64,000 bases of DNA. Origin: CALVGQ01 sp964370435 (lineage in GTDB: Bacteria > Bacillota_I > Bacilli_A > Erysipelotrichales > Erysipelotrichaceae). The DNA is taken from positions 1 through 64,000 of the forward strand of contig CAYJJG010000003.1 in NCBI GenBank assembly GCA_964370435.1. Direction: 5' to 3'. The notes beneath the pieces were generated by a model. That model did no database searches. It was not told the DNA's origin and saw nothing but the letters and a program-made list of their open reading frames with translations. Of this stretch, positions 8,544 through 18,115 are shown one piece after another. The position numbers were made by a program, and so were the translations under genes. Position 1 is the stretch's first letter, and each line of letters begins with the position of its first letter.

Positions 8544-9271
8544 TAAAGTAGTGCTTCACCTTGAATAATTTTACGTGGGTTTTCTACCATTAGTCGATAA
8601 GCAGTAGCATAATCGAAATGTTCCTGAACGAAATCAAAACTATCTGATAAAGTAATTGATCGTGTAGTACAGTTATGTGCATCACTAGCTACAACATCAC
8701 AGTATCCTTCTTTAATCATACGTATACATAATGCGCGCTCATTGGTGTTTGCAGAAAGCAACCCTGTTCTATTCACTGAGAAAAAACATCCCATTTCACG
8801 CCATCTTTTTAAAGTATTAAAATCACGTTGTACACTCCTATAGCGCTCTGGATGTGCCAACAATACATGGTACCCCATATTTATACAGGTCTCTATAAAT
8901 TCATCTTCAGTATAGTTTGACTTAAATGGTGTATGCCAAGGTAACTCCACTAGCAGCCAATCAGTGTTATTTAAGGTAGCAACCTTTTTTTGTTGAAGCC
9001 AAATTATCGCTTCATCTGTCATTGTTAATTCACAGCCTAAATAGACATTAATATCAATATGCTGTCTTTTTAACTCTTCTTTTAAAATCTCAAATACCGG
9101 CAATAAATCCTCTTTTGTGTTCTGAAAATATTGTCCTGGAACACAGTGTGGTGTAATTAAAACATCACTTATGTTATCTTCTTGTGCCACTATAAACATG
9201 GCTACAGCTTCGTTTAATGTCTTGGAAGCATCATCTACATTAAACAGCCCATGGCAATGAGTATCAATCAT
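8543..9271 (-). CDS. CpsB/YwqE-type tyrosine-protein phosphatase (PHP fold)
   Basis: A metal-dependent PHP-fold hydrolase of the CpsB/CapC/YwqE family, which dephosphorylates bacterial tyrosine kinases linked to exopolysaccharide synthesis. Motifs seen are MIDTHCHGLFNVDDAS at the N-terminus, LITPHCVPGQYF, VLLAHPERYR and VVASDAHN; the histidines and aspartates form the metal site. The open frame extends upstream to 9343, but the conserved MIDTHCH start is at 9271, giving 242 residues and an 8-base overlap with yhaM. The ribosome site is weak, so translation may depend on coupling. No tyrosine kinase or capsule gene is visible in the window, so its partner is unknown. Confidence 0.85.
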   Translation of the reverse strand: MIDTHCHGLFNVDDASKTLNEAVAMFIVAQEDNISDVLITPHCVPGQYFQNTKEDLLPVFEILKEELKRQHIDINVYLGCELTMTDEAIIWLQQKKVATLNNTDWLLVELPWHTPFKSNYTEDEFIETCINMGYHVLLAHPERYRSVQRDFNTLKRWREMGCFFSVNRTGLLSANTNERALCIRMIKEGYCDVVASDAHNCTTRSITLSDSFDFVQEHFDYATAYRLMVENPRKIIQGEALL

Positions 9272-10202
9272 TTTTAGGTTTATAAAATGCTCTATTTTCC
9301 ATAGCAAATAAACGTGATGTAAATTCGCCTGGTTGTGTAGCATTTAATGCAGTAATTAAAGTATTTAAACGCGCATCCAAGTTATCAATTAAAAATAAAA
9401 CTTCGGCTTCCATAATTTGCGGCAATACTGGTGATCCATATTCTAATTTACCATGATGAGCTAAAATCATATGTCTTAGACAAGTAACCTCTTCACTACT
9501 TACAACATCCATTTCCTTTGCTAAATCATACAACTTAGCATGCAGTATAGAGATATGTCCTAATAATTTACCTTCTAAAGTATATTCAGTTGCAACAGCC
9601 CCAGATAGTTCTGTAATTTTACCTAAGTCATGCACTAGTACACCACTGATTAATAAATCTCTATTTAGAAAAGGATAAAGGGTACATAATGAATCAGCAA
9701 CCTCTAACATCCCAATAACATGCATTGCTAAGCCACCTATAAAACTATGATGGTTTTTTGAAGCTGCAGGGTAATCAAAAAATTCTACTTTGTATTCAGT
9801 AAATAAAGAAACCATTAACCCACGATAAATAGGATTTTGTATCGACTGTATTGTTTCCCTTACTTTCTTTTGCATTTCTTCTATAGGAATAGAAGCACTA
9901 CTTACGAAATCACGAATATTAACTTCTTCGTTAATCGGTGTAATTTCATTTATTCGAAGTTGTAATACATTACGATACTTTAATACTTCACATTTAAATA
10001 AATATACCGATCCACTTGCTACTAAATTTAATGTAGCCTCTTTTACATCCCACATCTTAGCTTCAATACTTCCACTTGCATCTTGAAGTATTAACGAAAG
10101 ATAGGTTGCCCCATTAGAGCTTACACCCTTAGTTACTTGATTAACTAATAATGCTAGCTGTAAGCTTTCTCCATCTTTAAACTCTACTACTTGTTTATTC
10201 AT
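9264..10202 (-). CDS. yhaM: 3'-5' exoribonuclease YhaM family
   Basis: Cytosolic 3'-5' exonuclease acting on RNA and single-stranded DNA, involved in RNA turnover in Bacillota. The 312-residue length matches. An OB-fold occupies about residues 10-95, with LSLILQDASGSIEAKMWD. The HD domain follows, with HHSFIGGLAMHV, GVLVHDLGK and HMILAHHGKLEYGSP providing the metal histidines and aspartate. The start codon overlaps the stop of the upstream fusion gene by 8 bases, and a GGAG lies in front of it. Confidence 0.93.
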   Translation of the reverse strand: MNKQVVEFKDGESLQLALLVNQVTKGVSSNGATYLSLILQDASGSIEAKMWDVKEATLNLVASGSVYLFKCEVLKYRNVLQLRINEITPINEEVNIRDFVSSASIPIEEMQKKVRETIQSIQNPIYRGLMVSLFTEYKVEFFDYPAASKNHHSFIGGLAMHVIGMLEVADSLCTLYPFLNRDLLISGVLVHDLGKITELSGAVATEYTLEGKLLGHISILHAKLYDLAKEMDVVSSEEVTCLRHMILAHHGKLEYGSPVLPQIMEAEVLFLIDNLDARLNTLITALNATQPGEFTSRLFAMENRAFYKPKND

Positions 10203-12183
10203 TACTCCACTCCATTTCCCTTAATACTATATAATTATCTTCTAAATCAAATCCCTGTGAGGAACAATAACGAAACACTAAATTACGAAGTTGTACCCCA
10301 TCATTTTGGTGTGCATATCGTTTTTTAGCTTTATTCGCTATTTTTCTTAAATTATCTAGTTCATTTTCTTCTTCATCTTGATAATTTAAATGATTTAAAG
10401 CTTGTTCAATCATATCATTATTAAAACCTTGATTAAATAGTTTTTGATATATTTTTTGCTTTTTCTTACGTAAAGATATTTCTTGTATAGAATTCTGAAA
10501 TTTTTCTGCTGCCTTAATCGCATTTTGCAGCTCTGATTCTTCATCTTTTGATAAAGCTAATACCTCTTCGATCATTTCAACTGCAATACCATGTTTTTTA
10601 AGTGTTCTAAAGATCTTATTTTCACCTTGCAACATTCCTTTACACTTTAATATCTTCTCTTTAGTGAAGCGTAAATCATCAATATACTCTTTTTCTTCTA
10701 GAGATTCAATAATATCATTAATATCACTTATATCTAAATCTGTCTTTTGCGTTAAAAAATCATACATCTCTTTTCGACTATAATCCTTAATCGCTAATTT
10801 TTTAATACACGCTATATAAGCATTAACCACTGCTTCTTTTTCTTGTAGATATTTAATAGATTCTGAACTTAACTTAGAACCTAAACGAATGTTCTCACTT
10901 ACATGATTTTTAAAATCAATTTTGATTTTTAAAGTCTCTTCCTTATTTTCAACAATTATTTCAGTATAATCGCTCTTAGTTTTTATCATAGTAACTTCAT
11001 AAAAATAATTATAAAGCTCTACTACTCGTTGATAAAGAGTAATGATATTTTGATAAAATATTTCACTATCATATACTTTAACTTGATTTACACATTGTGC
11101 TTTCATCACCTTAATATCTTGTTTACTTAACGATAAATGCTCCATAACACAATCTGCTAGAGAATCATCATCTTCAAAATAATAGCCTGTTTGCCTATCT
11201 AATACAATCTCGGATAATATTTCATCTGCACGCGCAAAAACAGGTAGTTCTGCAGCTAGTGCTTCAATATAAGTTAGTCCTTGTGTTTCTGTAAGTGATG
11301 CTGATACAAAAATATCACTAGCATGATAATATGCTGGAACCTCTGTTGCTAATTTTTTTCCTAAAAATGCTATTTTATCTTCACAACCTAAGGACTTAGC
11401 TAAATCTTTAAGCTCATCTAATTGTGGACCACTACCTACAATCATCAGCCTTGCCTTTACTTGTCTTTCCTTTAAAATCTTCATTGCTCTTATAGGTATA
11501 TCTATGCTCTTTTCAGGAGCAATCCTTCCAATAAAAACAATCAATAGTTCATCTTCTTGAACCCCTGCTTCTTTTCTTATAGCCACAATCTGTTCTTGTG
11601 TAGTTTTAGACTTATGGAAACGTTGTAAATCTATGCCTGTAGGAATTACTTCTATTGGTGTTTTAACTTTATATCCTAACAACATTTCTTTTGTTTTATG
11701 ACTTGGAGCAATCATTTCAACACAGCTCATACCATAAATACGACTTAAATTAGCTACTACTTTTTTAGCAACGCGGTCAATAGATTTAGAATTAACTAAA
11801 TTTACATAATGAGTATAATCTTCATAAGTAGTATGATAAGTTGAAACTAAAGGTATATTAAATTTCCTCGCAACCAAACGCGCAAAAATACCAATACCAA
11901 ATTCAGTATGAGCATGAATAAGATCTAAATTCATTTCTTCAATATCACTATACGCAGAGAAATGAAGTGGACTACTCGCTATATAACCATACATTTTTTT
12001 AATTTCAATTCCAGGTAAACGTAGCACATTACCCTGTCTTTCTGATTCAAACAAGTTATTATTAGTTGTTATTACAAAAACTTCATGGCCATGCTTTTCC
12101 AACTCCTTTTGATGCAAAACAACCGAAGAAACTACCCCATTAATTTCTGGTGTATAGGTATCACTAAATAATCCTACGCGCAT
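10195..12183 (-). CDS. Glycosyltransferase family 4 fused to RecX
   Basis: One uninterrupted 662-residue frame with two unrelated halves. Residues 1 to about 390 are a GT-B glycosyltransferase of the diacylglycerol glucosyltransferase type: MRVGLFSDTYTPEINGVVSS, then FIGRIAPEKSI, and the EX7E motif with Glu299 and Glu307 in ETQGLTYIEALA. Residues 399-662 look like a complete RecX, the small regulator that binds RecA filaments: an N-terminal beta part, then three-helix repeats (YSRKEMYDFL, LEEKEYIDDLRFTKEK, KRYA). Met399 (ATG at 10989) lies at the exact RecX start, but the bases before it show only a weak ribosome site. The upstream neighbour encodes a flippase-like protein and the downstream one YhaM, with overlap. 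The glycosyltransferase half fits the operon. The RecX half does not, but recA is present elsewhere in the window. Confidence 0.9.
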   Translation of the reverse strand: MRVGLFSDTYTPEINGVVSSVVLHQKELEKHGHEVFVITTNNNLFESERQGNVLRLPGIEIKKMYGYIASSPLHFSAYSDIEEMNLDLIHAHTEFGIGIFARLVARKFNIPLVSTYHTTYEDYTHYVNLVNSKSIDRVAKKVVANLSRIYGMSCVEMIAPSHKTKEMLLGYKVKTPIEVIPTGIDLQRFHKSKTTQEQIVAIRKEAGVQEDELLIVFIGRIAPEKSIDIPIRAMKILKERQVKARLMIVGSGPQLDELKDLAKSLGCEDKIAFLGKKLATEVPAYYHASDIFVSASLTETQGLTYIEALAAELPVFARADEILSEIVLDRQTGYYFEDDDSLADCVMEHLSLSKQDIKVMKAQCVNQVKVYDSEIFYQNIITLYQRVVELYNYFYEVTMIKTKSDYTEIIVENKEETLKIKIDFKNHVSENIRLGSKLSSESIKYLQEKEAVVNAYIACIKKLAIKDYSRKEMYDFLTQKTDLDISDINDIIESLEEKEYIDDLRFTKEKILKCKGMLQGENKIFRTLKKHGIAVEMIEEVLALSKDEESELQNAIKAAEKFQNSIQEISLRKKKQKIYQKLFNQGFNNDMIEQALNHLNYQDEEENELDNLRKIANKAKKRYAHQNDGVQLRNLVFRYCSSQGFDLEDNYIVLREMEWSNE

Positions 12184-12195
12184 AATTTACCTCCC

Positions 12196-13236
12196 TTAAT
12201 TTTCTATAACTTCTTTTTTATCATATATAAATTTAAATATTACAAAAACTACACCACCAATAAGCATGATTAAATAATAAGAAACAAAACGCCAAAGTAA
12301 CATCGTACTTGTAGCATTAATTAGTCCGACCAACCCTGAAAACATCATCAAGAAAGTTGCTTCAGTTCCTCCACTTGCACCTGGAAGTGGTATAAAAGTA
12401 TTCATCATAGATACACATGCAGATAATGCAACAATATCTAAAATCATGGAAATAGATACATCGATACCTAGTGCAAGCATACAGAAATAAGGAATACTAT
12501 AATACAGTGCTAATCGTACTACGTTTAAGAATATTACCAATACAATTGTTGTGCGGTGAGATTGTAGTCGCTTAGTTTCTTGTGAGAAATGTTCTAATTG
12601 ATTATCAATATTAGCTATAGTTTTTTCTTTGTCTTTAATTAATCTTAATTTAACCCCAATTACTACACCCGTTGTAGTCAGCCATCGATATGTTCTAGGA
12701 AAGCGAGCTAATATATATAATCCAACAATAATTAAACAGTTTACCGCAAACCCAACAAGTACTAGTACAAATAAATGTGAAAAATTATCATAAAAATAAG
12801 TGAAACGCATCCACAATAAAAATAAGACAAGTCCAACCAATGCCGTTTGATAGAGTATAAAATCCATCCATAAAATACCTACAGCATCACTAACAGGTAC
12901 CCGTTGTTTTTTAAAAACATAGATTTGAGCAATTTGACCACCTGATGCACTTGGAGTAACACCATGGAAAAAAGAAGCTATAATAGCATTTACAGCTCCC
13001 TCAAAAAACTTATAATCTTTCTTTGTTAATTTAGTCAATATCATTATAATCATGCCTATTAAAGATTGATTAAATAAAGATACTAAAAGCACTATAAAAA
13101 TCCAAGATAATTGTACTTGGCTTATTATTTGCATTACTTCATCAAAGTTATCTTTTAGTGCTAGCCATAATACTAAAGCTGTAAAAAACAATACAAGTAA
13201 AATATTAAAGGCATAGGTATTCTTTTTTTTCTTCAT
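12196..13236 (-). CDS. Flippase-like membrane protein (UPF0104/MprF N-domain family)
   Basis: A 346-residue polytopic membrane protein of the family that includes the N-terminal flippase domain of lysyl-phosphatidylglycerol synthase (LPG_synthase_TM, YbhN/AglD). Roughly eight hydrophobic segments can be seen. Typical elements are FFHGVTPSASGGQIAQIYVFKK and FIPLPGASGGTEATF, both of which are family hallmarks. It lies 10-12 bases from a glycosyltransferase gene on each side. That position suggests it moves or helps assemble the glycolipid made by its neighbours; this is inference. Confidence 0.85.
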   Translation of the reverse strand: MKKKKNTYAFNILLVLFFTALVLWLALKDNFDEVMQIISQVQLSWIFIVLLVSLFNQSLIGMIIMILTKLTKKDYKFFEGAVNAIIASFFHGVTPSASGGQIAQIYVFKKQRVPVSDAVGILWMDFILYQTALVGLVLFLLWMRFTYFYDNFSHLFVLVLVGFAVNCLIIVGLYILARFPRTYRWLTTTGVVIGVKLRLIKDKEKTIANIDNQLEHFSQETKRLQSHRTTIVLVIFLNVVRLALYYSIPYFCMLALGIDVSISMILDIVALSACVSMMNTFIPLPGASGGTEATFLMMFSGLVGLINATSTMLLWRFVSYYLIMLIGGVVFVIFKFIYDKKEVIEN

Positions 13237-13246
13237 ATATTTATCC

Positions 13247-14251
13247 CTATTTCATTACTTCTTCATAAACCCTTTTTAATTGTTTACCAACTTCTTCAAT
13301 GCTTCTTTGTTCAGCTACAACACGCGCTTCTTTAGAAACATCAGGAAGTTGTTTTTCTACTACTCCTTTTACAAGAGCAACAAATTCATCAACATTATTT
13401 CCTTTATAACAATTCTTCTTATCCTGCATCCATGGATCAAAAGCACCAATATCACGAAGGACACAATTCTTATAAGATGCTAGAGCTTCTAAAACAACAA
13501 TTCCTTCTGTTTCTTCATGAGACGGAAAAAAGAAACAATCAGCACTGGCATAAGCACCTTCAATAATAGAACCTTTTACATAACCAGGAAAAAGTACATT
13601 TTTAGGATGATATTCAATGATATCACGAATATTTTTAGGAATACTCATCAGTGGCGTATGACCAAACCAAATAAATAAATATTCAGGAAGCCTTTTAGCA
13701 ACCTCAATAAAATCCAAGATACCTTTTCTTTCGAAATATAGCCCTACCCCTAAAACAACTTTCTGATGTTCCTTTAAATTAAAATATTTATGATAGGCTA
13801 ATGCCTTTTCTTCGTCATAATCAAAACGATTTAAATCAATACCATTAGATACTGCTGTTATACCTACATCAATACCATAGCCTTCTAATAATTTTTTACT
13901 ATAAGGTGTTGGTGTCAAAATATGATCTGCTAAAGAGTATAAGCTAATGAGATGTTTTTTAAATAATGGTGCAACTTGATTAGAGAGCACAAAAGAATTA
14001 CGAAAATCCTCTTCTGTAGAATGAGCATGATAAATAATTTTTTTATTTTCTTTTCGTGCTTTAGTGATCATCGTGTTACTAGTAATACCTACTGTATTAA
14101 TATGTAAAATATCATAATCGTCATTAGGATCACAAGTCCATGCAACCCCTGCATAATCTAAAGCAGCCTGTTGATGCTTTAATGCTCTTCCTATTCCAGA
14201 TGTTTGAATCATTTTCTCTGCTTCAAAGTAGAGTAATACTTTCAAAATCAT
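13247..14251 (-). CDS. Glycosyltransferase family 4, glycolipid type
   Basis: A GT-B enzyme of the CAZy GT4 group, similar in organisation to the streptococcal and mollicute diacylglycerol glycosyltransferases. Motifs are HINTVGITS, IIYHAHSTEEDFRNS, AVSNGIDLNRF, GVGLYFERKGILDF and the EX7E region EETEGIVVLEALAS. It is the first gene of a five-gene operon including a flippase-like protein and a second GT4. The likely role is the first or second sugar transfer onto diacylglycerol for membrane glycolipid or lipoteichoic acid anchor. The frame can also start at TTG 14257 or GTG 14254; I use the ATG. The exact sugar cannot be told from sequence. Confidence 0.85.
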   Translation of the reverse strand: MILKVLLYFEAEKMIQTSGIGRALKHQQAALDYAGVAWTCDPNDDYDILHINTVGITSNTMITKARKENKKIIYHAHSTEEDFRNSFVLSNQVAPLFKKHLISLYSLADHILTPTPYSKKLLEGYGIDVGITAVSNGIDLNRFDYDEEKALAYHKYFNLKEHQKVVLGVGLYFERKGILDFIEVAKRLPEYLFIWFGHTPLMSIPKNIRDIIEYHPKNVLFPGYVKGSIIEGAYASADCFFFPSHEETEGIVVLEALASYKNCVLRDIGAFDPWMQDKKNCYKGNNVDEFVALVKGVVEKQLPDVSKEARVVAEQRSIEEVGKQLKRVYEEVMK

Positions 14252-14269
14252 CACCAACTTTCTTATATT

Positions 14270-14298
14270 AGTATAATCAAAATATGAAAACTAAACAA
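14270..14298 (-). promoter_or_regulatory. Promoter of the glycolipid/RecX operon
   Basis: On the minus strand TTGTTT (14293-14298), a 17-base spacer and TATACT (14270-14275) lie just upstream of the first glycosyltransferase gene. Confidence 0.55.
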
Positions 14299-14394
14299 GT
14301 TATTAAATATTAAATTTTCTTTATTATTTATTTATTTGTTTTAATTTTTCCTATAACATGGCTAAATATATATTATTTTTATATAATTTCATAA

Positions 14395-14433
14395 AAAAGG
14401 AAGATTTCAGCATTATGCTTTTATCTTCCTTTT
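14395..14433 (-). terminator. Terminator after the PFOR gene
   Basis: An 11-base arm AAAAGGAAGAT pairs with ATCTTCCTTTT across a 17-base loop. It is T-rich on both sides, so it could work in either direction. It lies 44 bases downstream of the PFOR stop. Confidence 0.75.
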
Positions 14434-14476
14434 AAATTAACTTGATTTATTAACTAGATACTGTTTTATTATAAAC

Positions 14477-17400
14477 TTAGTCTTTAGCTAATTTTACTAA
14501 ACGAGTCCAACGTTTTTTAGCATCTTTTAATGTATTTTCAAACATATCATATGCTGATTCACCTTTAATCTTAGGTAGTTGGCTATAACGTGTTTCTGAC
14601 ATAATGAAATCCATAAACACATCCCAATTAGGTTCTTTACTATCGATAGTAAGTGGTTGTTCTTTACGAGGGTCAAAACGATACAGTGATACATATCCAC
14701 ATTCAACCGCTTTTGCTTGCGTTCTTTGGTGATTTGCAAGTCCACCTTTAATACCATGTTCAGCACAAGGTGAGTAAGCAATGATTAATGATGGTCCATC
14801 ATAATCTTCAGCCTCTTTGATAGCATTAAGTGTTTGTTGTTTATTAGCACCCATAGAAATTTGAGCTACATAAACATGACCATAAGCCATCGCGATTTGT
14901 CCTAAATCTTTTTTAGCTGTAGTTTTTCCACCGGCAGCAAATTTAGCAATAGAAGCAGCTTGTGATGCTTTAGATGATTGTCCACCTGTATTAGAGTAAA
15001 CTTCAGTATCTAATACTAAGATATTTACATTTAAGTTGTTAGCGATAACATGATCTAATCCACCATAACCGATGTCATAAGCCCATCCATCTCCACCAAC
15101 GATCCATACGGATTTACCAACTAAATCGCGCTCGAAGTCAATCAATTCTTTAACTTCTTTATTAGAGCTTGCTTTAACAGCTGCAAGTAATTCATCTTTA
15201 ATAGCACGTTGTGCATCACGATCATTTCTTGCATCTAAGTATTTAGTGAATACTTCTTTACAATCTGAGTCTACGTTATTTTCAATAATTTCATAAATAC
15301 GAGCTTCTTTATAGTTTTGTGCTAAAGCCATACCATAACCGTATTCTGCATTATCTTCAAATAAACTATTTGCCCAAGCAACACCATTACCATCTTTATC
15401 ATTTACAAATGGTGTAGAAGGAGTTGATGAACAATAAATCATTGAACATCCAGTAGCATTTGCCACTAACATATCTTTACCAAATAATTGAGAAACTAAT
15501 TTGTAGTAAGGAGTTTCTCCACATCCTGGACACGCACCAGAAACTTCAAAGTAAGGCATAGCAAACTGCGAACCTTTTACAGTAGTTACTGGGAAATATT
15601 CAGTTTTATATTCAGTTTCTTTGTATAAGTAATCTGCAAGAGGTTCTTGATCGATTTTCTTATTTACATCTACCATTTCAAGTGCTTTATTTCCAGCTTT
15701 TCCTGGACACTCAACTACACATAGCCCACAACCAACACAATTAGCAGGAGATACTTGAATACGGTAACTTAAGTGATCAACACCTTTACCCATAGCTTTA
15801 ATTGATTTAAATGCTGAAGGTGCATTGCTAACTTCTTCATCCGTTAATAGGAAAGGACGAATTGTACCATGAGGACAAACATAAGAACAGAATCCACATT
15901 GAATACAGTTATCAGGAAGCCATGTAGGTACTTGTACAGCAATTGTACGTTTTTCATTGAAAGATACATTATTATGCATTGAACCATCAAGAATACCATA
16001 TTTAGTAAAGCTTGATACTGGTAAATCATAACCTTCTAATGAATTAATAACTGCTACATGATTATCAAAGTACTCATCACCGATTAAAGTACGTCCATTA
16101 TCAAATTCTAAGTTAGCCCATGCTGGATTAACTTTGATTTCTTTTAACCCTTCTTTACCGCTATCGATAGCTTTGTAGTTTAATTGAACAATTTCATCAC
16201 CTTTTTTAGAATATGATTTTTTAGCAGCTGTTTTCATGTTTTCTACTGCTACATCATAAGGCATAATTTGCTCATTTAATGCAAAGAATGCTGATTGTAA
16301 AATTGTATTAGTACGACGTCCCATGCCAATTTTAGAAGCAATTTCAGTTGCATCGATAATATAGAACTTAGCTTCTTTTTTAGCAAGACCAGCTAACATT
16401 CTGTTAGGAAGGTGTTTTTCAATTTCTTCTGGTGAAAAAGTAGTATTTAATAAGAATGTTCCACCTTTTTTAAGATTACGTACCATATCATATTTGAAAG
16501 CATAGCTATCAAGTGAACAAGATACGAAGTCTGCATTTTGAATATAGTAAGTTGATTTAATCGGAGAAGGTCCAAAACGTAAATGAGAACGTGTAACCCC
16601 ACCAGCTTTTTTAGAATCATATTGGAAATAAGCTTGAGAATATAACTCAGTATTATCACCAATGATTTTAATAGCATTTTTATTTGCAGAAACAGTACCA
16701 TCTGATCCTAAACCATAGAATAGACATGAAGTATAATCAGCTTTTACTACGAAACTTGGATCTGCTTCTAAACTTAAATGAGTAACATCATCCACAATAC
16801 CAATCGTGAATTCGTCTTTACTATTTGGTTTTGCTAATTCATCAAATACTGCTTTAATTTGATTAGGTGCAGTATCTCTAGAACCCATACCATAACGTCC
16901 ACCAGTAACTGTGATAGTTGTATCTTTTAATGCATGTAATACATCAAGATATAATGGCTCTCTTGTACCAATTTCTTTAGAACGATCAAGTACTGCTACT
17001 TTAGTAGTAGTTGCAGGTAAAACCGCTTTTAAATATTTTACAGAGAAAGGACGATATAAATGTACTTTAACTAAACCAACTTTTTCACCATTAGCAACCA
17101 TAGTATCAATAGCTTCTTTAGCTGTTTCAGTAACTGAACCCATCGCTACAATAACACGATCAGCATCAGCAGCACCATAATATGTAAATGGAGCATAGTT
17201 ACGCCCTGTATGTTCACTGATTTTCTTCATGTAATCATTAACAACATCAGCAACATCTTCATAATGTTTGTTTTGTGCTTCACGTCCTGTAAAGAAAATG
17301 TCATCATTTTCAGCACCACCACGAGTAATAGGGTTAGTGTGTGGATTTAATGCACTTGCTCTAAAGCGCTCTACCGCTTCCATATCACATAAGCTTTTTA

Positions 17401-17971
17401 AGTACTCTTGATCCATTACTTCAATTTTTTGAATTTCATGAGAAGTTCTAAATCCATCAAAGAAATGTACGAATGGAAGTGATGCTTTAATAGCTGCTAA
17501 GTGAGCTACTCCACCTAAATCCATTGCTTCTTGAACTGAATGTGAAGCTAACATACAGACACCAGTTTGGCGAGCTGCATAAACATCTTCATGATCACCA
17601 AAAATATTAAGAGCACGTCCAGCAATAGCACGAGCTGCTACGTGGATAACCCCTGGTAGTAATTCCCCAGCCATTTTGTATAAGTTTGGTACCATCAACA
17701 ATAAACCTTGAGATGCAGTAAATGTTGTAGATAAAGCACCACCTTGCAATGCACCGTGTACCGCTCCAGCTGCTCCACCTTCAGATTGTAATTCTGCTAC
17801 TTTTACAATCGTATTGAAGATGTTTTTGCGCCCTTGTGAAGCCCATGCATCTACTACTTCAGCCATAGGTGAAGATGGTGTAATAGGATAGATTGCAGCA
17901 ACTTCTGTAAACGCATACGACGTATGAGCTGCAGCTGTATTTCCATCCATTGACATAAATGTTTTAGACAT
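14477..17971 (-). CDS. nifJ: Pyruvate:ferredoxin (flavodoxin) oxidoreductase
   Basis: Single-chain PFOR that oxidises pyruvate to acetyl-CoA and CO2 and reduces ferredoxin or flavodoxin; a cytosolic hallmark of anaerobic metabolism. The 1164 residues cover all domains: the pyruvate-binding N-terminus with YPITPSSPMAE, two 4Fe-4S clusters near residues 689 (CIQCGFCSYVCPHG) and 745 (CVGCGLCVVECPGK), a third cluster region with CPGCGETPY, and the thiamine diphosphate site GGDGWAYDIGYGGLDH near 962. AGGAGG precedes the ATG, and it is monocistronic. The small ferredoxin at 40341-40514 is a plausible electron acceptor. Confidence 0.97.
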   Translation of the reverse strand: MSKTFMSMDGNTAAAHTSYAFTEVAAIYPITPSSPMAEVVDAWASQGRKNIFNTIVKVAELQSEGGAAGAVHGALQGGALSTTFTASQGLLLMVPNLYKMAGELLPGVIHVAARAIAGRALNIFGDHEDVYAARQTGVCMLASHSVQEAMDLGGVAHLAAIKASLPFVHFFDGFRTSHEIQKIEVMDQEYLKSLCDMEAVERFRASALNPHTNPITRGGAENDDIFFTGREAQNKHYEDVADVVNDYMKKISEHTGRNYAPFTYYGAADADRVIVAMGSVTETAKEAIDTMVANGEKVGLVKVHLYRPFSVKYLKAVLPATTTKVAVLDRSKEIGTREPLYLDVLHALKDTTITVTGGRYGMGSRDTAPNQIKAVFDELAKPNSKDEFTIGIVDDVTHLSLEADPSFVVKADYTSCLFYGLGSDGTVSANKNAIKIIGDNTELYSQAYFQYDSKKAGGVTRSHLRFGPSPIKSTYYIQNADFVSCSLDSYAFKYDMVRNLKKGGTFLLNTTFSPEEIEKHLPNRMLAGLAKKEAKFYIIDATEIASKIGMGRRTNTILQSAFFALNEQIMPYDVAVENMKTAAKKSYSKKGDEIVQLNYKAIDSGKEGLKEIKVNPAWANLEFDNGRTLIGDEYFDNHVAVINSLEGYDLPVSSFTKYGILDGSMHNNVSFNEKRTIAVQVPTWLPDNCIQCGFCSYVCPHGTIRPFLLTDEEVSNAPSAFKSIKAMGKGVDHLSYRIQVSPANCVGCGLCVVECPGKAGNKALEMVDVNKKIDQEPLADYLYKETEYKTEYFPVTTVKGSQFAMPYFEVSGACPGCGETPYYKLVSQLFGKDMLVANATGCSMIYCSSTPSTPFVNDKDGNGVAWANSLFEDNAEYGYGMALAQNYKEARIYEIIENNVDSDCKEVFTKYLDARNDRDAQRAIKDELLAAVKASSNKEVKELIDFERDLVGKSVWIVGGDGWAYDIGYGGLDHVIANNLNVNILVLDTEVYSNTGGQSSKASQAASIAKFAAGGKTTAKKDLGQIAMAYGHVYVAQISMGANKQQTLNAIKEAEDYDGPSLIIAYSPCAEHGIKGGLANHQRTQAKAVECGYVSLYRFDPRKEQPLTIDSKEPNWDVFMDFIMSETRYSQLPKIKGESAYDMFENTLKDAKKRWTRLVKLAKD

Positions 17972-18000
17972 AATTTCCTCCTGTTTAATCTAACATTTTA

Positions 18001-18029
18001 ATTATAAACCTTTACTGCTAATTTTTAAA
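18001..18029 (-). promoter_or_regulatory. Promoter of the PFOR gene
   Basis: TTTAAA (18024-18029), a 17-base spacer and a perfect TATAAT (18001-18006) on the minus strand, 30 bases upstream of the start codon. Confidence 0.6.
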
Positions 18030-18052
18030 GATTTTTATTGTCCTTTTTTATA

Positions 18053-18096
18053 TAAAAAAGGGCTTTTAATACAAAATAGTTTGTATCCATGCCCTT
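18053..18096 (-). terminator. Terminator of the MATE exporter gene
   Basis: Nested stems on the minus strand: outer AAGGGC/GCCCTT, inner ATACAAA/TTTGTAT, followed by six Ts. Confidence 0.85.
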
Positions 18097-18115
18097 ATAA
18101 AATAGTTTTATTTTA

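Noticed and set aside
14527..17180. Several 60-90 codon frames within the PFOR gene
   Set aside because: Alternative frames of a long, clearly conserved gene; no ribosome sites or known domains.
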